The position numbers and the translations under genes are program-made. From assembly GCF_021431925.1 (NCBI RefSeq), contig NZ_CP090371.1:248001-312000 (forward strand): a DNA stretch of 64,000 nt. Direction: 5' to 3'. The notes below the pieces were generated by a model that was not told where the DNA came from, did not search any database, and saw only the letters and a list, made by a program, of their open reading frames with translations. Below, piece after piece: positions 17,477 to 25,881 of this stretch (position 1 is the first letter of the stretch; every line of letters begins with the position of its first letter). The stretch is from Halobaculum sp. CBA1158. Its GTDB lineage: Archaea; Halobacteriota; Halobacteria; Halobacteriales; Haloferacaceae.

Positions 17477-18214
17477 ATGCACATGGTAGGTACGGTTCCG
17501 ACCGGAGTCGACGGACTCGACTCGGTTCTCAACGGCGGGCTGGTGGAGAACGCGACGGTACTGGTGAGCGGCAACCCCGGTACCGGGAAGTCGCTGTTCG
17601 GTATACAGTACCTCTACAACGGCGTTCAGGAGTACGACGAACACGGCATCTACATCTCCTTCGAGGAGAACGAGGAGGACATCCGGCAGGCCGCCGAGTC
17701 GATCGGCTTCGACGAGTGGGGCGACCTCGTCGACAGCGGCGCGATCAAGGTGTACGACAAACAGCACATGCTCCGCGAGGGCGACTTCTCGTCGGCGCTC
17801 GACACGCTGATGGAAGACTTCGCGAACACCTCCTACGATCGGCTCGTGCTCGACTCGCTGACGATGTTCTCGCTGTTCTTCGACGACGAGAAGGAGAAGC
17901 GCACCTATCTCCTGAAGTTCTCTGACATCCTGAAGCAGAACGGACTCACGTCGCTTCTCATCAACGAGCAGGGCGCTGTGTTCCCACAGACGGAGATCGG
18001 CCTGGAAAACTTCCTCACCGACGGCAACATCTACTTCATCCAGACGCCGACGGACTCCGGCGTCAACCGCTACGTCTGGGTGGCGAAGATGCGCAAACAG
18101 GACATCGACACCGACATCTTCCCGATGGAGATCGACGACGGCGGCCTCAAGGTGTACGACCGCGCCGGCGGGTTCTCGATGATGGGACGCGACGGTCCAG
18201 AGGCCGGGTTCTGA
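17477..18214 (+). CDS. cirA: KaiC-like ATPase, probable CirA
   Basis: A 245-residue single-domain RecA/KaiC-family ATPase. Walker A GNPGTGKS at residues 32-39, tandem acidic FEENEED after strand 2, and Walker B LVLDSLTMF. KaiC-like CirA proteins are encoded at haloarchaeal archaellum loci and have been linked to motility and cell shape, so the name rests on family and position. Starts at 17477 and 17483 are both plausible; the TTTTCA stretch at 17453 fits a leaderless start at 17483. ArlH in the same locus is a distant relative. It lacks the palindromic operator found at the other motility promoters. Confidence 0.8.
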   Translation: MHMVGTVPTGVDGLDSVLNGGLVENATVLVSGNPGTGKSLFGIQYLYNGVQEYDEHGIYISFEENEEDIRQAAESIGFDEWGDLVDSGAIKVYDKQHMLREGDFSSALDTLMEDFANTSYDRLVLDSLTMFSLFFDDEKEKRTYLLKFSDILKQNGLTSLLINEQGAVFPQTEIGLENFLTDGNIYFIQTPTDSGVNRYVWVAKMRKQDIDTDIFPMEIDDGGLKVYDRAGGFSMMGRDGPEAGF

Positions 18215-18262
18215 GGCGTCGCCTCGCCGTCGCGTCGATCCCCTCGCGACGACCCCGACGGC

Positions 18263-18604
18263 TCAGCCGTCGGTCATCGTCCGCCACACGTCGTCGAGTT
18301 TGTTCTTGACCTCCGAGCGCTCCTCCAGTTCCACGGTCAGGCCGTCGCGGAACGTCACGTTCACTCCGTCGACGCACCGACGGTACACCTTGATTCGACG
18401 GTGTTCCTCCGACAGCGGTCGGTCGTGTAGCTCCAGGAGCTCGGTGTCCTCGAGCTCGTTGATCCGACGATAGCAGGTGGCGATCGGCACGTCGAGCTGG
18501 TTCGACAGCTCCTGTGCCGACTTCGGCTCGCCCGCCGCGTCGAGGATCTCGGGGTTGTACTTGTTCCCCAGCACCTCGATGACTTCCTCGTCGTCCGCAG
18601 CCAT
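18263..18604 (-). CDS. Winged-helix transcriptional regulator (ArsR-like)
   Basis: A 113-residue protein with a winged helix-turn-helix at about residues 8-75: LGNKYNPEILDAAG, then the HTH AQELSNQLDVPIATCYRRINEL, then a wing EEHRRIKVYRR. The C-terminal part (VEERSEVKNKLDDVW region) is helical and could dimerise. It is encoded between cirA and the archaellin genes and transcribed towards cirA, from a box CTTATC (minus strand, 18634-18629) 30 bases before its ATG. This position makes it the best candidate in the window for the protein that binds the palindromes at the motility promoters; that is inference. Confidence 0.82.
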   Translation of the reverse strand: MAADDEEVIEVLGNKYNPEILDAAGEPKSAQELSNQLDVPIATCYRRINELEDTELLELHDRPLSEEHRRIKVYRRCVDGVNVTFRDGLTVELEERSEVKNKLDDVWRTMTDG

Positions 18605-18689
18605 GCTCTCAGTACTGATTGTGAATGGGATAAGCGTACCGCCTCGACCCCCATCCAGTCGCTCGATCTCTTCGAGAGCGTGATATCGC

Positions 18690-18703
18690 TATCGCGATCG
18701 ATA
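18690..18703 (+). promoter_or_regulatory. Distal archaellin operator TATC-N6-GATA
   Basis: A perfect match to the motility palindrome, lying exactly 28 bases upstream of the proximal operator (18718). It has no TATA box at the standard distance on either strand, because that place is taken by the proximal operator. Probably a second binding site for the same regulator. Confidence 0.55.
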
Positions 18704-18717
18704 CGCACACTCCGAAT

Positions 18718-18751
18718 TATCGAATGTGAATTTTGGTGCCGTGGCTTTAAT
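18718..18751 (+). promoter_or_regulatory. Archaellin promoter: operator TATC-N6-GAAT, N14, box TTTAAT
   Basis: Left half TATC 18718-18721, right half GAAT 18728-18731, then 14 bases, then the TATA box TTTAATAT from 18746. This is the architecture shared by the motility promoters. Transcription should begin near 18772-18776, leaving a leader of about 46-50 bases before the archaellin ATG, unlike the other sites, which are leaderless. Confidence 0.7.
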
Positions 18752-18821
18752 ATGCAATTCGGTGTCGAACTGCCTACAACTCGTCCTCTACCGCGGGGGC
18801 GGGACCGAGAGAACCACAGCA

Positions 18822-19424
18822 ATGTTCGAGTTCATCACGGACGAGGAGGAGCGCGGGCAAGTGGGAATCGGGACGCTCATCGTGTTCATCGCGATGGTAC
18901 TGGTGGCGGCGATCGCCGCCGGCGTCCTGATCAACACCGCCGGCTTCCTCCAGTCCAAGTCACAGGAAACGGGACAACAGAGCAGTAAACAGGTCAGCGA
19001 CCGCCTCCAGGAAGTCGTCACCGTCGGTCAAGTGAAAGATAACGGTGCCGATCCGAACACCATCGACGCGGTGAACGTGACGGTCACGCAGGCACCGGGT
19101 GCCGGCGAGATCGACCTCCAGAACGCCACGATCAACTGGATCGGTCCATCGGGCACCGAGACGCTGGTCCACGATCAGGCGTCCGGAACCGACTGGAAGT
19201 TCAACACCACCGCGGTCAAGAACACCGACGACTCGAAGACCGTCCTCAACGACCCGGACGACCGGTTCAACATCAACTTCGACCTCACCGCGACCGATGC
19301 GCCTGATACCCTCCAGGAGGGGCAGGAAGTGACGATCAAGATCAACACGATGGCCGGCGCGACGACGACGATCCGGTTCACCGTGCCCGAGTCGCTCGGG
19401 CAGAAGAGCGCCGTCGAGCTGTAA
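18822..19424 (+). CDS. arlA1: Archaellin 1 (archaellum filament subunit)
   Basis: A 200-residue type IV-pilin-like archaellin that forms the rotating filament. The class III signal peptide [12 protein letters not shown] is expected to be cut by prepilin peptidase PibD between ERG and QVG; the hydrophobic [20 protein letters not shown] helix follows. N-glycosylation sequons visible include NVT, NAT and NTT. The ATG at 18822 is required for a normal signal peptide; an in-frame GTG at 18741 would put 27 extra residues in front of it. The first 46 residues are identical to archaellin 2, which starts two bases after this stop. Confidence 0.96.
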   Translation: MFEFITDEEERGQVGIGTLIVFIAMVLVAAIAAGVLINTAGFLQSKSQETGQQSSKQVSDRLQEVVTVGQVKDNGADPNTIDAVNVTVTQAPGAGEIDLQNATINWIGPSGTETLVHDQASGTDWKFNTTAVKNTDDSKTVLNDPDDRFNINFDLTATDAPDTLQEGQEVTIKINTMAGATTTIRFTVPESLGQKSAVEL

Positions 19425-19426
19425 CC

Positions 19427-20038
19427 ATGTTCGAGTTCATCACGGACGAGGAGGAGCGCGGGCAAGTGGGGATCGGGACGCTCATCGTGTTCATCGCGAT
19501 GGTGCTGGTGGCGGCGATCGCCGCCGGCGTCCTGATCAACACCGCCGGCTTCCTCCAGTCCAAGGCGCAGGAAACGGGTCAGCAGTCGACCCAGCAGGTC
19601 AGCGACCGACTGCAGGAGGTTGCGACCGTTGGGAACGTCACGGAGAACAACGGTGAATCGGTCATCGACGCGGTGAACGTGACGGTCACGCAGGCACCGG
19701 GTGCCGGCGAGATCGACCTCCAGAACGCCACGGTCACGTGGATCGGGCCGGAGGGAACGTTCATACTCAACCACGAGAACGCCGGCAGCTCGATCGACGA
19801 CACGTTCACCACCGAGGCCGTGAAGGACGCCGACGGCGGCGCTGACAGCACGGTGTTGAACGATCCCGACGACCGGTTCAACATCCAATTCAACCTCAGC
19901 ACGGCCTCAGAGAAACCCAACCTGCTCCACGAGGGTGAGGAGGTGACGGTCAAGATCAACACGATGGCCGGCTCGACGACGACGATCCGGTTCTCCGTGC
20001 CCGAGTCGCTCGGGCAGAAGGAGGGCGTCGAGCTGTAA
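19427..20038 (+). CDS. arlA2: Archaellin 2 (archaellum filament subunit)
   Basis: A 203-residue paralogue of archaellin 1 with the same signal peptide and cleavage site (ERG/QVG). The first 46 residues, an internal [20 protein letters not shown] block and the end SLGQK are shared; the middle differs. Sequons include two NVT sites, NAT and NLS. It has no promoter of its own and must be cotranscribed. Near-identical DNA at the two N-termini indicates a recent tandem duplication or gene conversion. Confidence 0.96.
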   Translation: MFEFITDEEERGQVGIGTLIVFIAMVLVAAIAAGVLINTAGFLQSKAQETGQQSTQQVSDRLQEVATVGNVTENNGESVIDAVNVTVTQAPGAGEIDLQNATVTWIGPEGTFILNHENAGSSIDDTFTTEAVKDADGGADSTVLNDPDDRFNIQFNLSTASEKPNLLHEGEEVTVKINTMAGSTTTIRFSVPESLGQKEGVEL

Positions 20039-20094
20039 GCCGTCGCGACCACCGCCGACTACACTTTTCACGTGCGCGTCCCAACCGACCACGC

Positions 20095-21090
20095 ATGAGC
20101 GACGACGCCCCGCGCGGCAACCCCGGTGTCGACCCGGACGACCTCGACATCTCCGAGAGCGAGTACGTCCGCGAACTGGGCGAGGACCGCTACGTCGTCT
20201 CGGCGGGGAGCCGCCCTCCGCGGGTCGGGGACCGCGCGGGCGACGCCGACGGGGATCCGGACGGGGACGCCGCGCCCGAGGCGAGACAGGACCCCCGTAC
20301 CGAGGACCCCCGTTCCGAGGACGCTCCCGACGCCGCGTCGCTGGCCGAGGCCGCGCGCGAGGGACTCGCGCCCGACGAGGGGCCGGGAGCCGCCGCCGTC
20401 GACGACGGCGTCGCCGACGCGGACGCCGCCGCTGGTCCGCCGGCCGCCGACACCGACACCCATGCCGAAACCGACACCGGTGTTCGTTCGGGCGGAGGCA
20501 CCGCTGATGCGAGTGCCCGAACGGACGAGACCGCCCCCGGAGCCGCTCGTCCCGCGGACGCCGGGTTGCCGGACGCCGGGTCGTCGGACGCCGGGTCGTC
20601 GGACACCGGATCGTCGGACGCCGGCACGGCCAGGGATCGATCGACCGCACGCGACCGCCCGGCATCACACGAGCGACGGGGCGCGCCGCGCCGCGAGGAC
20701 GCCGGCGCGACGGACGCCGGCACGGCCGATCCGGCGGCGCTCGACGCTGGGGCGGTCGGCCAGTGGCTCGCGGCGTCGCTGGCTGACTCGGAGTTCGCGT
20801 ACGGCTTCGACGCGACGCTGTCGCTGAACGGGAGGACCGCCCGTCACCGGATGGCCTCCGACGACGTGGGCGAGACGTTCGAGACGCTCGTCACCTGGTT
20901 CGCGGGGGCCGCCGGCGGCGACACCCCGACCGAGGACGCCCTCGGGATCCTCTTGGCCGGAATGGACAACGGCCCGCGGGTTCCCCCGAACGCCGTCCGA
21001 TCGGCGCTGGGGCGGCTCGGGCTCTCACGCGACGACTCGATGGAGGATCTCCTCGAGGCGCTGGAGCGCGAGGGCGGACTCCGACTGTAG
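20095..21090 (+). CDS. Archaellum-locus protein of unknown function
   Basis: A 331-residue, very acidic protein. A short conserved-looking N-terminus (GVDPDDLDISESEYVREL, then DRYVVSAG) resembles a small haloarchaeal domain I cannot name with certainty (DUF7500-like). About 170 residues of Ala/Asp/Pro/Thr low complexity follow, with GSSDAGSSDTGSSDAG repeats. The C-terminus (about 220-331) is a folded domain beginning VGQWLAASLADSEFAYGFDA and ending in two short helices. It lies between the archaellins and cheY, so a motility role is likely. A TATA-like TTTTCA 30 bases upstream implies a leaderless transcript, without the motility palindrome. Confidence 0.6.
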   Translation: MSDDAPRGNPGVDPDDLDISESEYVRELGEDRYVVSAGSRPPRVGDRAGDADGDPDGDAAPEARQDPRTEDPRSEDAPDAASLAEAAREGLAPDEGPGAAAVDDGVADADAAAGPPAADTDTHAETDTGVRSGGGTADASARTDETAPGAARPADAGLPDAGSSDAGSSDTGSSDAGTARDRSTARDRPASHERRGAPRREDAGATDAGTADPAALDAGAVGQWLAASLADSEFAYGFDATLSLNGRTARHRMASDDVGETFETLVTWFAGAAGGDTPTEDALGILLAGMDNGPRVPPNAVRSALGRLGLSRDDSMEDLLEALEREGGLRL

Positions 21091-21121
21091 CGCCGGCCCG
21101 TCGCGACTTCGGCCCCCGCGT

Positions 21122-21155
21122 TTTCACGCCTGATACCTACGGGGATGCGTTTATC
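21122..21155 (+). promoter_or_regulatory. cheY operon promoter: operator TTTC-N6-GATA, N14, box TTTATC
   Basis: Left half TTTC 21122-21125, right half GATA 21132-21135, then 14 bases, then TTTATC at 21150-21155. The cheY ATG is 32 bases after the first base of the box, so the mRNA should be leaderless. Confidence 0.7.
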
Positions 21156-21181
21156 ATCGCCGCCGGAAGCCGATCCCGTAT

Positions 21182-21544
21182 ATGCCGACCAGCGTTCTGA
21201 TCGCGGACGACTCGGAGTTCATGCGGAACCTCCTGCGGGAGATCCTCGAGGGGGAGTTCGAGATCGTCGGCGAGGCCGAGAACGGCGTCGAGGCGGTCGA
21301 CCTCTACGGCGAGCACTCGCCCGACATCGTGATGATGGACATCGTCATGCCGATCCGCAACGGGATCGAGGCGACCACCGAGATCACGGAGGAACACCCC
21401 GACGCGAACGTCATCATGTGCACGAGCGTCGGGCAGGAGGAGAAGATGAAGGCCGCGATCAAGGCGGGTGCGGAGGGGTACATCACGAAACCGTTCCAGA
21501 AGCCGAACGTGCTCGAAGCCATCAACGACGCCGTCCCCGCGTAG
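21182..21544 (+). CDS. cheY: Chemotaxis response regulator CheY
   Basis: A 120-residue single-domain response regulator that carries the signal from CheA to the archaellum motor. The acidic pair D9/D10, phospho-acceptor D53 (MMDIVMP), T81 and K103 are all present. In haloarchaea CheY-P acts through CheF rather than on a bacterial switch. It opens the cheY-cheC-cheD operon; its stop is two bases before the cheC ATG. Confidence 0.96.
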   Translation: MPTSVLIADDSEFMRNLLREILEGEFEIVGEAENGVEAVDLYGEHSPDIVMMDIVMPIRNGIEATTEITEEHPDANVIMCTSVGQEEKMKAAIKAGAEGYITKPFQKPNVLEAINDAVPA

Positions 21545-21546
21545 GG

Positions 21547-22746
21547 ATGTACGTCGACATCCAGTCGCTGGGGGAGTTCTCCGACCTCGCGAGCCAGGGG
21601 GCCGACCGCGCGGCGGACGCGCTCGGACAACTCGCCGACGCGAACGTGTACGTCGACGTGACGGACGTGACGCTGATGGCCGCCGGCGACCTCCGGGAGG
21701 CGTTCGCCGGCCGGGAGTTCGTCGGCGTCGAGATCGGGCTGGAGGGCGGTATCGCCGGACAGACCGTGATGGCGTTCGAACTGGAGGCGGCCGAGAGCCT
21801 CGTCGACCGACTCATGCCCGGCGGCGGCGACGGGGAGTTCGTCAGAAGCGGCGTCACCGAGGCGGGCAACATCATGACCTCGGGGTTCATCGACGGCTGG
21901 GCCGACCACCTCGGCGTCGCCATCGACATGACCCCGCCCGCGTACGTCCGCGCCTCCGGCACCGACATCCTGCCCGACGGCGCGTTCGACGACGCCCGCG
22001 AGGGCGTGTTCATGTTCGAGTCGAAGGTGTCCTCGATGGACGAGGAGCTCGAGTTCATGATCTACATGCTCCCCGAGTACGCCGGGTTCACCGACATGCT
22101 GGGTCACGACAGCCCCGTCGGCGACGCCGGCGAGGCGGTCCCGGTGGAGAAGCTGCCGACGTTCAACGAGATGACTCGGCAGGGCGCGTCGTCGGCCGCC
22201 GATAACATCACGATGATGACCGGCACCGAGACTGACGTGGACGTGTCGCGTCTCCGGTTCGTTCCCGTGCAGGACGTGCCCGCGGAACTCGGCGAGGAGA
22301 CCGTCGCCGGGACGGTGTTCGAGCTCCACGGCGACCCCAGCGGCTACCTCGCCATCCTCTTCGACGAGGCCTCCGCCGAGGAGGTCGCCGGCGGGATGAT
22401 CCCCACGGAGACTGATCCGGGGATCGGCGACATGGAGAAGGGCGCGCTCCGGGAGCTGGGCAACATCATGACCTCGGGGTTCATCGACGGCTGGGCGAAC
22501 GTGCTCGGCACGAGCATCGAGCACACCCCGCCGCAGTTCGTCCACGACATGGGATCGGCGGTGATGAGCCCGCTCGTGAGCCGGCTCGGGAAGACGCAGG
22601 ACCACGCGTTCATCATCGACTCCACGGTCCGAACCCCCGACGGCAGCGTCCGCTGTGACATCTACGCCCTGCCGGACCAACGCGAACTGGCCGCGGCCCT
22701 CGACCGGATCGAGCCCGCCGCGACCGACGGCGGCCACGCCCGGTGA
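21547..22746 (+). CDS. cheC: CheC, two-domain chemotaxis phosphatase
   Basis: A 399-residue protein with two CheC-like domains (about 1-200 and 215-399). CheC-type proteins dephosphorylate CheY-P and bind CheD. Each half contains GNIMTSGFIDGWA, the signature helix with the catalytic Asn; a Glu six residues earlier is seen in both (VTEAGN, LRELGN has E too). The DNA for this motif is identical in the two halves over 39 bases. Haloarchaea encode several CheC paralogues, one of them double-length. It starts two bases after cheY and ends seven bases before cheD. Confidence 0.9.
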   Translation: MYVDIQSLGEFSDLASQGADRAADALGQLADANVYVDVTDVTLMAAGDLREAFAGREFVGVEIGLEGGIAGQTVMAFELEAAESLVDRLMPGGGDGEFVRSGVTEAGNIMTSGFIDGWADHLGVAIDMTPPAYVRASGTDILPDGAFDDAREGVFMFESKVSSMDEELEFMIYMLPEYAGFTDMLGHDSPVGDAGEAVPVEKLPTFNEMTRQGASSAADNITMMTGTETDVDVSRLRFVPVQDVPAELGEETVAGTVFELHGDPSGYLAILFDEASAEEVAGGMIPTETDPGIGDMEKGALRELGNIMTSGFIDGWANVLGTSIEHTPPQFVHDMGSAVMSPLVSRLGKTQDHAFIIDSTVRTPDGSVRCDIYALPDQRELAAALDRIEPAATDGGHAR

Positions 22747-22753
22747 CCCCCAC

Positions 22754-23293
22754 GTGAGCCCCTCCGACTCCACGCCGGCGGACGCGGGCGCGTCCCCGTC
22801 GTCGCCCGACGCGTCGGTTCCGCGCCGGAAGGTCGGGCTCTCGGAGTCGGCGGTCGCCGGCGACGACGCGCTGCTGGTCACCAGCGGACTCGGCTCGTGT
22901 CTCGGGATCGCGGTGTACCACCCGGAGACCGGGGTCGGCGGGCTGCTCCACGCGATGCTCCCCGCGGCCGACGGTCGCCCCGGGGTCGACGAGAAGTACG
23001 TCGAGGAGGGCGTCGCCGCCCTGGTCGAGGCGGTGGTCGACGCGGGCGGCGACTCGACGGCGCTTCGCGCGAAGATGGCCGGGGCCGCCGAGATGATCGA
23101 GTTCGACCGCACGGGCGGCGGCGACTCGGTCGGCAGGCGCAACGTCGCCGCGGCCCGCGCGGCGCTCGACGCCCGCGGGATCCCGCTCGTCGCCGCCGAC
23201 ACCGGCGGCGACCGCGGCCGCTCGCTCCGGTTCGAGACCCGCTCGGGCCGACTGCACGTCTCGTACGCCGGCGGCGAGACGGTCGTTCTCTAG
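22754..23293 (+). CDS. cheD: CheD, receptor glutamine deamidase
   Basis: A 179-residue protein that deamidates receptor glutamines and partners with CheC. Catalytic Cys49 (GLGSCLGIAVY) and His66 (GGLLHAMLP) are in the expected motifs. The start is a GTG at 22754: no ATG is available and the first family motif (RRKVGLSESAVAG) begins about residue 24. The first 20 residues are Ser/Pro/Ala-rich. It ends the cheY-cheC-cheD operon; the next gene has its own promoter. Confidence 0.92.
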   Translation: MSPSDSTPADAGASPSSPDASVPRRKVGLSESAVAGDDALLVTSGLGSCLGIAVYHPETGVGGLLHAMLPAADGRPGVDEKYVEEGVAALVEAVVDAGGDSTALRAKMAGAAEMIEFDRTGGGDSVGRRNVAAARAALDARGIPLVAADTGGDRGRSLRFETRSGRLHVSYAGGETVVL

Positions 23294-23411
23294 CGCCGAG
23301 AGCACCGCTGCACAGGATTCATCGATCCGTGTCGCCTCCGTCCGTGTCGATCGAGTCGTCCCCGTCCGTACCGCTCGTTTCGTCACCGTCCGTACGGCCC
23401 GTGTCGTCCGT

Positions 23412-23445
23412 TATCGGGGGCGATAATCCGCGGGATGGGTTTAAG
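23412..23445 (+). promoter_or_regulatory. arlCE promoter: operator TATC-N6-GATA, N14, box TTTAAG
   Basis: With one base on each side the palindrome is perfect: TTATC-GGGGGC-GATAA. The box TTTAAG is at 23440-23445 and the arlCE ATG 31 bases after its first base. From 23411 to the ATG the sequence aligns without gaps with 26721 to the mini-ORF ATG before arlI. Confidence 0.75.
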
Positions 23446-23470
23446 TTTTGTTCGGAGGTGTCTCGTGGTA

Positions 23471-24967
23471 ATGGGTCTCCTCACCGCACTATCGGGAGTC
23501 GGGGTCGCTGGGGTGCCGGGAGCCGAGGCGGGGCTGCTGGTCTCGCTGGGGCTTCTGGGTGCCAGCCTCCTCGATCGCTTCCGCGACGGCGACGACGGAC
23601 CCGGGGACGTCGAGGCCGACGACGACGACGATGACCTGTTGGGCGGCGACGACGGCGCGTTCGGCGGCGACGACGGCGGCGACGACGACCTCGGCGACCT
23701 CGGTGGTATGGACGACTGGGACGACGACGGCGACGACCCCTTCGGCGGCGACGACGGTGGCGACGACGGCGTCGCCGAGTTGGAGAAGCGCGTCGACGAC
23801 CTGGAAAACGAGGTCGCGAGCCTCTCCTCGACGGTCAACACCGTCCGTTCGGAGAACGAGGAGATCTCCGGGAAGGTCGAGGACATGGGCGAGGACGTCC
23901 GGAGCCTGCTCGACATCTACGAGATGGTCACGCGCGGGATCAATCCCTTCGTCGACGACGTGCAGGGCGGGGGCGATCTCGGCGGTGCCGGCGAGGGCGG
24001 CTTCGGTCTGTTCGACGACGCCGGCGAGGAGGAGGAGACGGACGACGAACTCGACGAGGACCTCGCCAGCGCCGACGCCGAGGGGTTCTTCGACGACGAC
24101 CTCGCCGGCGACGACGAGGACGAGTTCGGGGACGACCTCGGTGACGGGGACGACCTCGACGGCATGGACGACATGGACGGCATGGACGACATGGACGGGG
24201 GGATGGACGACGGCTTCGAGGACGGAGCTGAGTTCGACGACGACCTCGACGGCGACTTCGAGGACGAGGAGACCGACGACACCGATTCAGAACCCATGGG
24301 GACCGACAACGGCAGCGGCAAGAGCTTCAGTGAACTGAAAGACGAGTACGAGTCCGGCGACGCCGACTGGGACGAGGGCGAGGAGCCGGCCGGCGAGGCG
24401 GACGCCGGCGGCGACGCGCTCGACGCCGAGCCGGAGTCGAACGGCCACGACGCCGGCGGCGACCTCGGTCTCGACGACGGGTCGGATCCGGAGCCCGAAC
24501 CGGAGCCGGAGTCGACGGCCGGGCCGACCGATCCGAGCCGACGCGGCGAGGGGGTCGACGAGAACGGCGGCTTCGAGTTCGTCGAGGAGGACGACCTCTC
24601 CGACGAGCCGGACAAGCCGTACCTCACCAGCCTGCCGGGCGACTACGTGGGCGACCTGATGGTGATGGAGTGGCTGGAGTTCCTCGTCGAGGAGTCGACC
24701 ACGACCGACGCCGTACGGGCGGTCAACTACTACGAGCGCGTCGAGTGGATCGACGGGGAGGTCGCAGACCAACTCAAGGGCTTCCTCTCCGGGTTCGGCG
24801 ACATCGACCGCAACCTGATGGACCGGCCCGGCACGGACCAGCTCGACCTCGATCACCACACTCGGAGCCTCAAGTACATCATGCAACTGACCGACGCCAC
24901 CGCGGAGTCGGTGGTCATCGACCGCTGGCCGCAGCTCTCCGGAGGCATGCATGGGCCTCAGCGTTAG
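23471..24967 (+). CDS. arlCE: ArlCE, archaellum motor-associated protein (FlaC/D-E fusion)
   Basis: A 498-residue fusion that in euryarchaea forms the cytosolic ring or switch that receives CheF/CheY input. A hydrophobic N-terminus (about 1-35) is followed by an Asp/Gly-rich stretch, a coiled-coil FlaC-type segment (ELEKRVDDLENEVASL, about 105-150, ending GINPFVDD), a long acidic linker with DGMDDMDGMDDMDGG repeats, and the C-terminal FlaD/E domain (PYLTSLPGDYVGDLMVMEWL). The ATG at 23471 fits the promoter; an upstream in-frame start is rejected. The N-terminal hydrophobic helix could attach the ring to the membrane. Its end overlaps arlF by 17 bases. Confidence 0.92.
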   Translation: MGLLTALSGVGVAGVPGAEAGLLVSLGLLGASLLDRFRDGDDGPGDVEADDDDDDLLGGDDGAFGGDDGGDDDLGDLGGMDDWDDDGDDPFGGDDGGDDGVAELEKRVDDLENEVASLSSTVNTVRSENEEISGKVEDMGEDVRSLLDIYEMVTRGINPFVDDVQGGGDLGGAGEGGFGLFDDAGEEEETDDELDEDLASADAEGFFDDDLAGDDEDEFGDDLGDGDDLDGMDDMDGMDDMDGGMDDGFEDGAEFDDDLDGDFEDEETDDTDSEPMGTDNGSGKSFSELKDEYESGDADWDEGEEPAGEADAGGDALDAEPESNGHDAGGDLGLDDGSDPEPEPEPESTAGPTDPSRRGEGVDENGGFEFVEEDDLSDEPDKPYLTSLPGDYVGDLMVMEWLEFLVEESTTTDAVRAVNYYERVEWIDGEVADQLKGFLSGFGDIDRNLMDRPGTDQLDLDHHTRSLKYIMQLTDATAESVVIDRWPQLSGGMHGPQR

Positions 24968-25400
24968 CGCCTCCGCCGGCGTCGTCTTCCTGGGCGTGTT
25001 CCTCGCGGTCGGCATCGCCTACCCCGCCGCGGCGAACGGCTTCGAGCGAGTGACGGACGCCCGCGGCGACGCAGCCGACCGCGCGCTCGAGCGCGCCAAC
25101 ACCGACGTCGAGGTGACGAACGCGACGTACTTCGAGGCCAACGAGACGCTCGTGGTGCGCGCCGACAACGACGGCACCACGAGCGTCGGCGTCGAGGACG
25201 CAACGCTGTTCGTCGACAACGTGATCCCGGCGGCCGCGAACACGACCGTCACCGTCGAGGGCGACGGCGACACCGGGCTGTGGCTCCCCGGCGAGACGGC
25301 GCGCTTCGAGGTCGACCTCGCCGGCGAGCCGACGCCCGAGCGGGCCCAGGTCGTCGTCGACCACGGCGTCCGCGACGCGAGCGAGGTCGGGGTGAACTGA
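24951..25400 (+). CDS. arlF: ArlF, archaellum stator-like protein
   Basis: A 149-residue protein with one N-terminal membrane helix (about 8-28) and an outer beta-sandwich domain (ANTDVEVTNATYFEANETL as landmark). ArlF and ArlG form a filament that binds the S-layer and is thought to be the stator. The ATG at 24951 overlaps arlCE and has a GGAGG ribosome binding site at about 24940-24944. ArlG follows after one base. Confidence 0.9.
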   Translation: MGLSVSASAGVVFLGVFLAVGIAYPAAANGFERVTDARGDAADRALERANTDVEVTNATYFEANETLVVRADNDGTTSVGVEDATLFVDNVIPAAANTTVTVEGDGDTGLWLPGETARFEVDLAGEPTPERAQVVVDHGVRDASEVGVN

Positions 25401-25401
25401 G

Positions 25402-25854
25402 ATGGCGGGTGGGAGCGCCGCCGAACTCATCCTGTTCATCGCGGCGATCGTCATCGCCGCGTCGGTCGCGGGCACCCTCACGAGCGAGGTCACCCGCGTC
25501 AGCGACGCCCTCTCGGCGAAGTCGCTCGACGTCGCCGGCGACATCCGCGCCGACGCCGAGATCGTCTCCGACGCCGGATCGCGGGTGTACAACCGGTCGG
25601 GGAACGGAAACGTCACGATCCACGTCCGCAACACGGGTGCATCGGATCTCCCGGCGGACCCCGGGACGATCGACGTCCTCCTCGACGGCGAGTACCGGAC
25701 GGACGTGACCGTCACCACCGTCGACGGCGACGCGACGTGGCACACCGGCGACGTGGTGCGCCTCGAGTTCCCGGCCGACCTCGACCCCGACACCGACCAC
25801 CGCCTGAAGCTGGTCGTCCGCGGCGACGAGGAAGTGTTCCGCTTCAGGACCTGA
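25402..25854 (+). CDS. arlG: ArlG, archaellum stator-like protein
   Basis: A 150-residue partner of ArlF: an N-terminal membrane helix (AAELILFIAAIVIAASVAG, about 6-24), then a helix and a beta-sandwich (NVTIHVRNTGASDLPADPG). It sits between arlF and arlH in the invariant archaeal order. The membrane helix includes an Ile/Ala-rich stretch like that of archaellins, consistent with packing into a pilin-like filament. Confidence 0.9.
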   Translation: MAGGSAAELILFIAAIVIAASVAGTLTSEVTRVSDALSAKSLDVAGDIRADAEIVSDAGSRVYNRSGNGNVTIHVRNTGASDLPADPGTIDVLLDGEYRTDVTVTTVDGDATWHTGDVVRLEFPADLDPDTDHRLKLVVRGDEEVFRFRT

Positions 25855-25881
25855 ACCGACGCGACTCACCGACTCACACCA

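Noticed and set aside
18741-18821. An in-frame GTG that would extend archaellin 1 by 27 residues
   Set aside because: It would place a hydrophobic, cysteine-containing leader before the class III signal peptide, which must be near the N-terminus for PibD. The second archaellin starts at the equivalent ATG.
24160-24210. DGMDDMDGMDDMDGG repeats in ArlCE as a possible functional repeat
   Set aside because: Low-complexity acidic linker, common in halophile proteins, with no sign of a separate function.
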